DNA of 12,736 nucleotides from Bacillota bacterium (GTDB taxonomy: Bacteria; Bacillota_A; Clostridia; Lachnospirales; Lachnospiraceae). Location: positions 1 through 12,736 of the forward strand of contig JAEZSL010000305.1 of assembly GCA_023443925.1 (NCBI GenBank). Direction: 5' to 3'. Position 1 is the first letter of the stretch, and each line of letters opens with the position of its first letter. The notes below the pieces were generated by a model. It searched no databases. It had not been told where the DNA came from and saw only the letters and a program-made list of their open reading frames with translations. Of this stretch, positions 6,830 through 12,736 are shown piece by piece. The translations under genes and the position numbers were made by a program.

Positions 6830-7693
6830 ATGCTATCTGGTAAGAGAGTAAAATATAGTTATCGATATTTTCTTCCGTTCATCATAATATTATTGGTTAT
6901 GGCGGTATTTCCCATAACGGTTTATGCAGATATGGGGCCAAAGCCTAAAATTACAATCCGTGTTGCCAATCCTCCGAAAGGGGAATATTATCTGGATTTA
7001 TTAGTTAAGGATGAGGGCACCTATGATAATCTCAAAGAGGACCGGGCAGGTTATGACCAAACAAAACTTGCCCTTTTAGAAGCTTATTACAGCGGCGGCT
7101 GGCATCCTGGTTTAACAAAAGGGACAGGAGCTCCCCTTTTTGGAAAACTGACCGGAATAACAGAATCGGAGAAGATGATCCATATCTTTAGTTATATGGG
7201 GGTTCCCGAGGATTTCAAACTTATCCTGGTTACTCCGGATAATCAGATATTCGTTTCGGAGGAAATACATAAAAACGCATTTGATTTTACCTTGGATTAT
7301 GATTATCTTTCAGGGGAGATTAGGATAGAAAAGCTTCCGAATTCTTACTTAAAACAGTATTTGAGTACCTGTATACCAACCCTTTTGTTAGAAGGGATCG
7401 TTCTGATATTATTCGGCTTCAGCCTGAAAAAGAATTGGAAGCCCTTTGTTGGGATTAATATCTTAACACAGATATTTCTCACCGCAGCCGCCTCTGTATT
7501 TATTAAAGAAGGGCAGGTCACCGGTTATCTGGTCATCATACCGGTTGAGATCCTTATATTACTTATTGAAATACTGGCCTTTACCAAATTATTAACCCAA
7601 CATAGTAAATTGAGAAGAATTGTTTTTACGATTATCGCAAATTTATTCAGCTTCCTAATTGGCTGTGCGCTTATATCCAGCAACTTGATATAG
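6830..7693 (+). CDS. signal-peptide-bearing membrane protein with ADMGPKP motif
   Basis: Protein of 287 residues. Residues 1-33 form a signal peptide (basic start, hydrophobic core 14-30, cleavage likely after VYA, before Asp34). The predicted mature protein opens with DMGPKPKITI, a motif I associate with a group of uncharacterised Firmicutes membrane proteins. Residues 34-178 form an extracytoplasmic domain rich in strands and aromatic residues. Four hydrophobic helices follow at about 181-199, 206-225, 232-253 and 264-284, so the domain should be anchored outside with its C-terminal helices in the membrane. No catalytic motif is visible. Start: GGAGGGG five bases upstream. The gene converges on the histidine phosphatase gene with 128 bases between stops and no clear terminator. 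Function unknown; sensing or transport-accessory roles would be guesses. Confidence 0.85.
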   Translation: MLSGKRVKYSYRYFLPFIIILLVMAVFPITVYADMGPKPKITIRVANPPKGEYYLDLLVKDEGTYDNLKEDRAGYDQTKLALLEAYYSGGWHPGLTKGTGAPLFGKLTGITESEKMIHIFSYMGVPEDFKLILVTPDNQIFVSEEIHKNAFDFTLDYDYLSGEIRIEKLPNSYLKQYLSTCIPTLLLEGIVLILFGFSLKKNWKPFVGINILTQIFLTAAASVFIKEGQVTGYLVIIPVEILILLIEILAFTKLLTQHSKLRRIVFTIIANLFSFLIGCALISSNLI

Positions 7694-7821
7694 GTATTGT
7701 GGAGGGAATAAACAGTGGTATTCGGGGTAGTTGGTCCATATTATCTTTAAAGAATATAACATTTACTTGATACGCCCTATTGCATTCTATAAATGATTAG
7801 AAAGTGAGATATAAAGTGATA

Positions 7822-8454
7822 TCAGGCCGGATAATATTCCTCCGGTAAATGAGAGGTGTCGTTTAAGGTTATAAGAATAGGTACCTGGCTGGCTCCGATG
7901 GATATTTTGCTGACGGAGGTATTGCCCAGAAAGAAGCGGTGATACATAGTCATTTTCCAGTCAAAAATCCCGATCAAAGCAGCTTTTAAGATCCCGCCGT
8001 GGGCAACAAAAATCAACTTTTTTCCTGCGTGTATCTCTGCCAGGTTTAAAATGGCATTCTTTGCACGGGTGCCGGCACTTTTCAGGGTCAAATCACCTCC
8101 TATCAGCTTACCTTGGAGTTCATCATTACGCCAGGTCTGGTATTCCTCAGAGTACTGCTCTCTGATCTGATGTATGGTCAGGCCTTCCCAGGCGCCGAAG
8201 TTGATCTCCCGTAAGTCTTCGATCACAACTGGTTTCACTTTATCATGACCCTGACAGAGGATTTCAGCTGTCTGTTTTGCGCGGCTTAAGGGACTGGTAT
8301 AAACATAATCGAAATTATTATTAAAAACTTCTTTTAACAAACCGGCTTGTACTATGCCTTCCTGTGACAGCTGTATATCCGTACTTCCCTGGAATTTACC
8401 TTCTTTATTCCATTCTGTCTCGCCATGTCTGACTAAGTATATTTCTGTTTTCAT
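7822..8454 (-). CDS. histidine phosphatase family protein (phosphoglycerate mutase-like)
   Basis: Cytoplasmic phosphatase of 210 residues in the branch-2 phosphoglycerate mutase/CobC-type superfamily. The catalytic set is complete: LVRHGET (residues 7-13) with phospho-accepting His10 and Arg9, SPLSRAKQTAE (54-64) with Arg58, REINFGAWEG (82-91) with acidic Glu83, and VAHGG (150-154) with His152. Members act on alpha-ribazole phosphate (CobC), phosphoglycerate or other phosphoesters; the substrate cannot be fixed here, and no cobalamin gene is nearby. Start: on the minus strand AAAGGAG (plus-strand 8461-8467) stands six bases before the ATG. The upstream 100 bases hold several TATAAT-like boxes on the minus strand but no clear -35. 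It is the only minus-strand gene in the window. Confidence 0.93.
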   Translation of the reverse strand: MKTEIYLVRHGETEWNKEGKFQGSTDIQLSQEGIVQAGLLKEVFNNNFDYVYTSPLSRAKQTAEILCQGHDKVKPVVIEDLREINFGAWEGLTIHQIREQYSEEYQTWRNDELQGKLIGGDLTLKSAGTRAKNAILNLAEIHAGKKLIFVAHGGILKAALIGIFDWKMTMYHRFFLGNTSVSKISIGASQVPILITLNDTSHLPEEYYPA

Positions 8455-8672
8455 TTTTAACTCCTTTACCCGTATAGAATTATATCGGAGATAGTATAAT
8501 ATAATCTCTGTTACATTATAATCCTAAAGTATAACAGCCACCGTAATAAAAGTCCATAGAAAGCCGGGATATTCTTATATTGTGATAGCAGATTTATTAC
8601 ATTATTCTTATTACAACTAAACCAGTGCATGGTTATATAAAACTGGACTGAGTACCAAGGATAAACGTTCTG

Positions 8673-8744
8673 ATATTACATCCGAAAAAATAGGTGTAGC
8701 GAAACTGCGAGAGATTGTTTTAAATATTGCATCCGAAAAATTAG
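8673..8744 (+). repeat. pair of direct repeats with CATCCGAAAAA core
   Basis: ATATTACATCCGAAAAA (8673-8689) and ATATTGCATCCGAAAAA (8724-8740) differ at one base and start 51 bases apart. Both continue with an A/T-rich TAG. They may be regulator sites or leftovers of a duplication. Confidence 0.7.
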
Positions 8745-8801
8745 TCAAGTAATTTATCGCTTGAGTTTAAAAGATGTACTTTGCTTCAATGTAATATAGT
8801 C

Positions 8802-8870
8802 ACTTGGTCTTTTATGCAGATGTACACTTGGACTTTTTATGCATATGGAATATACTTGACTTTTAAATAT
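8802..8870 (+). repeat. three direct repeats, ACTTGG-CTTTT type
   Basis: ACTTGGTCTTTTATGCA (8802-8818), ACTTGGACTTTTTATGCA (8826-8843) and the shorter ACTTGACTTTTAAATAT (8854-8870), with starts 24 and 28 bases apart. The third copy contains the -35 box of the promoter at 8856-8884, so the set could be binding sites for a regulator of the PBP gene. Confidence 0.7.
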
Positions 8871-8884
8871 TACAGGTGTAAGAT
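8856..8884 (+). promoter_or_regulatory. sigma-A-like promoter directed at PBP2a-like gene
   Basis: TTGACT (8856-8861) and TAAGAT (8879-8884) are exactly 17 bases apart, the best promoter match in the window. Transcription would begin near 8891, giving a leader of about 355 bases before the PBP start at 9245. Its -35 box lies inside the third ACTTGG-type repeat. Confidence 0.55.
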
Positions 8885-9002
8885 ATAACAAGTAAATTAA
8901 TCTGTTTAATAACTGCATTTATTTAAATATGGCATAGAGATTCAATCATTATACTTTGTTTAGTGAATATAAATAATTAAAAGTATTAAGATTTTTAATT
9001 TA

Positions 9003-9137
9003 AATTCTTACGAGTGTAGGAATTGAGAAAAAAGAGTGGGAGAATTTTTTGAATTGAATTACAGAAAGGATGCCACAAAGTGAATTCTTTCATTCTGTAA
9101 CCTGGTTTCACATATTATCCTGTGGCAGTATCCCAGG
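9003..9137 (+). promoter_or_regulatory. candidate structured RNA leader with possible pseudoknot
   Basis: AATTCTTAC (9003-9011) pairs with GTAGGAATT (9016-9024), nine pairs with one G-U and a four-base loop. TTACAGAA (9059-9066) pairs perfectly with TTCTGTAA (9093-9100). Its loop carries TGCCACA (9071-9077), which is fully complementary to TGTGGCA (9121-9127) downstream: an H-type pseudoknot arrangement. CCTGG (9101-9105) and CCAGG (9133-9137) can close an alternative hairpin that also pairs CACA (9109-9112) with TGTG (9121-9124), competing with the pseudoknot. No T-box or known riboswitch signature is recognised. Confidence 0.45.
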
Positions 9138-9192
9138 CAGATCAGAAATATGATATGGCATAGGATAAAGAAAAACACTTTCACACTGAGTT

Positions 9193-9228
9193 TTGCATTC
9201 TGAGAATGAATGCAAGCACTCATTCTCA
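9193..9228 (+). promoter_or_regulatory. mutually exclusive hairpins just upstream of PBP ribosome binding site
   Basis: TTGCATTC (9193-9200) pairs perfectly with GAATGCAA (9208-9215) around a 7-base loop. Alternatively TGAGAATGA (9201-9209) pairs perfectly with TCATTCTCA (9220-9228) around a 10-base loop. They share bases 9208-9209 and interleave, so only one can form fully. The second ends five bases before the GGGAGG ribosome binding site (9233-9238), a position suited to control of translation. The pairing is seen; the control is inferred. Confidence 0.5.
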
Positions 9229-9244
9229 AACAGGGAGGCAAATT

Positions 9245-11416
9245 ATGAATAGAAGAAATAAAAGAAATAGAGTTAAAAAATACTTTTCCTTTTTTTTATG
9301 CAGCATGGTTTTAGCAGGAACAATTGGAGCCGGGATTTTGGTATTTCTCCTATGGAAGAAACCGCAAGTTCTGCCTAAGGGTATCTCCATCGGCCAAAAG
9401 AAAGAGGTGTCTGTCACACCGGATATGATACTTTTACAGTACTTATCCTGCATTGAAAAGAAAGAATATGGAACTATGTATTCTCTGTTGGATGAACAAA
9501 GCAAAACAGAAATAACGAAGGAAGATTTTATAACCAGAAATCAGAAAATATACGAAGGAATCGAAGCGGAAAATATCAGGGCAGAAATATCTTCTATGGA
9601 AAAAAATCAAGAGATGGCGACGGTGATAAACTATCATACCAGTATGGATACCATTGCAGGGAAAATTGAATTTGAGAATCAGGCAGTATTACATAAGGAT
9701 GGGAATGAAAAGCCGGTACTGTCCTGGAAGGACAGTATGATTTTTCCTAAACTGGAATCCACGGATAAGGTCAAAGTATCCATGCATCCAGCAAAGCGGG
9801 GAAAGATTCTGGACCGGAATGGAGAAGTACTGGCTGGTTCTGGGACCGCATCCTTAGTTGGTCTGGTGCCGGGGAAGCTGGATGCAGAAAGTGGTACGGA
9901 TAAAAAGGAACTGGCTTCCTTATTAAACACCACCGAAGAAAGCATAGATAAAGCCTTAGGTGCAAAGTGGGTGAAAGAGGATTCCTGGGTTCCGTTAAAA
10001 ACCATTGAAAAGTTGGATGATGTACAATTGCTTACGGAAAATCCAAGTGAACAGACACAAATTAATAAGAAATTGCAGGATGGACTCCTAAAAATTCCCG
10101 GTGTTATGATAACGGATACGCAGGTAAGATCTTATCCTCTTGGTAAGGCCGCCGCCCATCTGACCGGCTATGTGCAGAAGGTAACGGCAGAAGACCTGGA
10201 AAAGCACAAGGATGAAGGTTACAACAGCAGCAGTGTGATTGGCAGAAGTGGTATGGAAAGCCTGTATGAAAAAGAATTGAAAGGGAAAGACGGATATGAG
10301 ATTGATATCGTAAATTCCGATGGAGATGTAAAGGAAATTCTTGCCGCTCTGCCAAAAGAAGAAGGTAAGGATATAACACTTACCATAGACAGCCATTTAC
10401 AAAATACTCTATATGAAGAATTTAAAAAAGACAAAAGCTGTTCCGTTGCCATGAATCCTTATACAGGCGAGGTATTAGCCCTGGTCAGTACACCGTCCTT
10501 TGACAGCAATGACTTTATCAGAGGTCTGTCAAAGGAACAGTGGAAGGAACTGAATGAAGATAAGTCAAAACCGTTATATAACCGTTTCCGGCAGAGCTGG
10601 TGTCCCGGCTCGTCCTTAAAACCTATTGTAGCGGCCATTGGATTAGCAGCGGGAACCCTTGACCCCAATGAAGATTTCGGCAGCGAGGGTAAGAGCTGGA
10701 GGAAAAACGCTTCCTGGGGCGGCTATACAGTTACTACGCTCCATACCTATGAGCCGGTTATTTTAAGCAATGCGCTGATCTACTCCGATAACATCTATTT
10801 TGCCAAAGCTGCTCTTAAAATAGGGAGGGAGAACCTGGAAGAGGGACTTAACAGGCTGGGATTTAATCAGACGCTTCCCTTTGATATTACCATGGCCAAA
10901 GCCCAGTTTTCCAATACCGAACAGATAGAAACAGAGATCCAGCTTGCTGACAGCGGGTACGGACAGGGACAGATATTGATCAATCCCCTGCATTTGGCAG
11001 TTTTGTATACTATTTTCGCTAATAAAGGCAGTGCCATAAAACCCTATCTTTTATACCGGGATAATACAGAGCCGGAAGAATGGCTCCCCCAGGTATTTTC
11101 TCCGTCAGTGGCAGAACAGGTTAAAAAGGCTATGATAAAGGTAGTAAACACAAAGGAAGGAACCGGGTTTCCTGCTCACACAACGGATATAAATCTGGCG
11201 GGAAAAACGGGAACCGCAGAAATTAAAGCTTCCAAGGAGGACACCTCCGGGACAGAGCTTGGGTGGTTCGGCATATTTACGGCGGATAAAGAGGCGGATA
11301 AGCCCATACTGCTGATCAGTATGGTTGAAGACGTGAAAAATAGGGGCGGGAGTTCCTATGTTGTTAAAAAAGATAAACTTGTACTTGATGCATATTTTTC
11401 AGGTGAAAAAGAGTGA
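9245..11416 (+). CDS. PBP2a/MecA-type class B penicillin-binding protein (D,D-transpeptidase)
   Basis: Membrane-anchored peptidoglycan transpeptidase of 723 residues. In order: basic N-terminus; one membrane anchor (about 14-37); a MecA_N/NTF2-like domain (about 58-170, starting LLQYLSCIEKKEYGTMYSLL); a PBP dimerisation domain (HPAKRGKILDRNGEVLA, 181-197, to GRSGMESLYEKELKG, 333-347); and the transpeptidase with all three motifs: SSLK (active Ser456, Lys459), SDN (514-516) and KTGT (654-657). GYGQGQILINPLHLA is close to the corresponding segment of staphylococcal PBP2a. Family members include MecA, enterococcal PBP5 and Bacillus PbpC, several of them low-affinity for beta-lactams; resistance here cannot be inferred from sequence alone. 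Start: GGGAGG (9233-9238), six bases before the ATG at 9245. An in-frame ATG at 9206 is rejected because it lacks this site and lies within the leader hairpins. A second PBP gene follows after 99 bases. Confidence 0.95.
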   Translation: MNRRNKRNRVKKYFSFFLCSMVLAGTIGAGILVFLLWKKPQVLPKGISIGQKKEVSVTPDMILLQYLSCIEKKEYGTMYSLLDEQSKTEITKEDFITRNQKIYEGIEAENIRAEISSMEKNQEMATVINYHTSMDTIAGKIEFENQAVLHKDGNEKPVLSWKDSMIFPKLESTDKVKVSMHPAKRGKILDRNGEVLAGSGTASLVGLVPGKLDAESGTDKKELASLLNTTEESIDKALGAKWVKEDSWVPLKTIEKLDDVQLLTENPSEQTQINKKLQDGLLKIPGVMITDTQVRSYPLGKAAAHLTGYVQKVTAEDLEKHKDEGYNSSSVIGRSGMESLYEKELKGKDGYEIDIVNSDGDVKEILAALPKEEGKDITLTIDSHLQNTLYEEFKKDKSCSVAMNPYTGEVLALVSTPSFDSNDFIRGLSKEQWKELNEDKSKPLYNRFRQSWCPGSSLKPIVAAIGLAAGTLDPNEDFGSEGKSWRKNASWGGYTVTTLHTYEPVILSNALIYSDNIYFAKAALKIGRENLEEGLNRLGFNQTLPFDITMAKAQFSNTEQIETEIQLADSGYGQGQILINPLHLAVLYTIFANKGSAIKPYLLYRDNTEPEEWLPQVFSPSVAEQVKKAMIKVVNTKEGTGFPAHTTDINLAGKTGTAEIKASKEDTSGTELGWFGIFTADKEADKPILLISMVEDVKNRGGSSYVVKKDKLVLDAYFSGEKE

Positions 11417-11428
11417 TAGATATAAAAA

Positions 11429-11448
11429 GCTGGAAAATCCTTTTCAGC
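11429..11448 (+). other. imperfect hairpin after PBP2a-like gene
   Basis: GCTG-AAAA (11429-11437, one bulged G) pairs with TTTTCAGC (11441-11448) around a three-base loop, 12 bases after the stop. No T-run follows, so it is not a convincing terminator; the two PBP genes may be transcribed together. Confidence 0.35.
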
Positions 11449-11515
11449 CGTAGGAAAACCTTTCATCCTTCACACAGGTTTTAACACAGAACAAAGGTAC
11501 AGAAATGGAGAAACA

Positions 11516-12736
11516 ATGAGGAACAATACGGGAACGCTCCGATTAGTTATTATAAACGGAATTATGGTAATTTTGTTTCTGATATTGATCGGAAGAATGT
11601 ATCAGCTGCAAATACTGAATGCAACAGAAAATATTGATAACACGGAACTAGCTGTCGGAAAGACTGTGGTATTAAAAAGTGCAAGAGGCAATATTTATGA
11701 CCGGAACGGGAAACTCTTAGCCTATAACAGGCTGGCCTATTCGGTAACCCTTAAGGATATCGGGGGTTACAGGTCAAACCGGATCAGACAGCTAAGCTTA
11801 AACAGTGTGTGCTATAAACTGGTAAAACTGTTTCAGAAAAACGGGGAAGTATTAAACAATGAATTATTGATAGACATAGATTCTGCGGGAAATTACGAAT
11901 ATACGACAGCAGGTACCAAATTAGAGCGATTCAAGGCGGATCTCTACGGAGTGGCTAAGACCGGGGATATGACCAGGGAGCAAATGGAAGCTACCCCGGA
12001 GGAACTTATTAATTATATGAAAAGCACCAGTAAATTTGCCTTATATGGTGAAAGAAATATGGAGTATTCCCCAGAGGAATTAGAAGCGTATGGCTTAAAT
12101 GTTTCGTATAATAAAGCAGAGACCCTGGCTATTTTAGGATTACGTTACATGCTGTCTCTTAATACTTACCAGAAGTATCTGCCGGTTATTGCAGCGAAAG
12201 ATGTCTCTGAAAAAACCGTAATCCAGGTGAAGGAAAACATAAATGAACTTATGGGCGCCGATATAGAAGAGGATTACAAACGTGTCTATGACGGCGGCGA
12301 AGCCTTTGCCCATATTCTGGGCTATACGGGGATGATATCTTCCGAAGAACTGGAAGCCTATCAAGAAAAGAACCCGGATTATACCATCCGGTCCGAAATA
12401 GGGAAAATCGGTATGGAGCAATATATGGAGGATACCCTTAAGGGCAGGGACGGGACAGCAGCTTTGTATGTAAACGGCAGCGGAAAAGTTCTAAAAGAAG
12501 GTGAGGTGGAGGAACCGGTCGCCGGAAAAGATGTTTATTTAAGCATTGATAAGGAGCTGCAGACGGCAGTATATAATATATTGGAACAACGTATTGCGGG
12601 CATATTGGTCAGTAATATTATGAATGCCAAGGAATTTAATAAATTAAGCGTAAGGGATGCATCGGATATCAAGATACCGATATATGAGGTATATTTTGCC
12701 TTGATTAATAATGAAGTTATTGATTTAAAGCATTTA
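11516..12736 (+). CDS. PBP2-type class B penicillin-binding protein, 3'-truncated by window edge
   Basis: The frame is open from the ATG at 11516 to the last base: 407 residues, with the C-terminus outside the window. One membrane anchor (about 9-27) is followed by the dimerisation domain signature SARGNIYDRNGKLLAYN (55-71) and its closing part GKIGMEQYMEDTLKGRDG (296-313), then SIDKELQ (343-349), the strand that normally leads into the transpeptidase. The segment 72-270 is long and helical for this class. Residues 357-407 (AGILVSNIMNAKEF onward) are not the usual start of the catalytic domain (VVMDVKTGEILAM-like) and look like an inserted domain, as I recall from large Lachnospiraceae PBPs. 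The SxxK, SxN and KTG motifs are not in the window. It probably acts in cell elongation or division. Start: GGAG at 11507-11510, five bases upstream. It lies 99 bases after the PBP2a-like gene. Confidence 0.88.
   Translation, partial: MRNNTGTLRLVIINGIMVILFLILIGRMYQLQILNATENIDNTELAVGKTVVLKSARGNIYDRNGKLLAYNRLAYSVTLKDIGGYRSNRIRQLSLNSVCYKLVKLFQKNGEVLNNELLIDIDSAGNYEYTTAGTKLERFKADLYGVAKTGDMTREQMEATPEELINYMKSTSKFALYGERNMEYSPEELEAYGLNVSYNKAETLAILGLRYMLSLNTYQKYLPVIAAKDVSEKTVIQVKENINELMGADIEEDYKRVYDGGEAFAHILGYTGMISSEELEAYQEKNPDYTIRSEIGKIGMEQYMEDTLKGRDGTAALYVNGSGKVLKEGEVEEPVAGKDVYLSIDKELQTAVYNILEQRIAGILVSNIMNAKEFNKLSVRDASDIKIPIYEVYFALINNEVIDLKHL

Larger units (their letters stand above)
8455..9244. other. 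790-base non-coding region upstream of PBP2a-like gene
   Basis: No convincing gene is found on either strand. The left end (8455-8560) is the promoter side of the histidine phosphatase gene. Two repeat sets follow (8673-8744 and 8802-8870), then a good sigma-A-like promoter (8856-8884). After that come an AT-rich stretch and a run of stem-loops from 9003 to 9228 that ends five bases before the PBP ribosome binding site. The region reads as divergent promoters plus a leader of about 350 bases. Confidence 0.6.

Noticed and set aside
9206..9244. Upstream in-frame ATG as start of the PBP2a-like gene
   Set aside because: It lies in the leader hairpins, lacks a ribosome binding site and would add 13 residues before the normal basic N-terminus; GGGAGG fits the ATG at 9245.
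8891..9244. T-box riboswitch in the PBP leader
   Set aside because: No AGGGTGGnACCGCG-like antiterminator sequence is present, and the downstream gene is not amino-acid related.

Overview
The window looks like chromosomal DNA of a low-GC Gram-positive anaerobe, most likely a Lachnospiraceae-type Clostridium. The clues are AT-rich intergenic DNA, strong AGGAG-type ribosome binding sites 5-7 bases before most starts, an HPr that keeps the regulatory Ser46 of Firmicutes, and two class B penicillin-binding proteins (PBPs) of clostridial type. I see no insertion sequence, integrase, phage gene, tRNA, rRNA or CRISPR array. The assignment to a group is inferred from protein family resemblance, not from a search.

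Layout: (1) 1-3478 is a sugar-phosphotransferase (PTS) block: the 3' part of an L-sorbose-1-phosphate reductase-like dehydrogenase, then HPr (ptsH) and enzyme I (ptsI) 12 bases apart, closed by a strong intrinsic terminator. EI and HPr supply phosphate for PTS uptake, and a SorE-type enzyme reduces a sugar phosphate that such uptake would make, so the block reads as a transport and catabolism unit. (2) 3479-4062 is a non-coding region with two clear hairpins that can re-pair with each other. It leads into a YbhE-type beta-propeller lactonase (probable 6-phosphogluconolactonase) and an unrecognised 173-residue protein. (3) 5687-6124 is very AT-rich and holds a degenerate tandem repeat of about 16 bases, ahead of a nitroreductase-family flavoprotein. 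(4) 6830-7693 encodes a secreted/membrane protein with a signal peptide, an extracytoplasmic domain and four predicted C-terminal membrane helices. A histidine phosphatase follows on the opposite strand (convergent). (5) 8455-9244 is a 790-base gap with no gene but several short repeats, one good sigma-A-like promoter and a series of stem-loops. It precedes a PBP2a/MecA-type class B PBP, followed 99 bases later by the first 407 residues of a PBP2-type class B PBP that runs off the right edge.

The most interesting part is the long, apparently structured leader of the PBP2a-like gene (about 8890-9244). It contains a possible pseudoknot, and two mutually exclusive hairpins sit just upstream of the ribosome binding site. 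The competing hairpins before the lactonase and the AGCAGA-type repeats are also worth a second look. No complete new defence or mobile system is visible.
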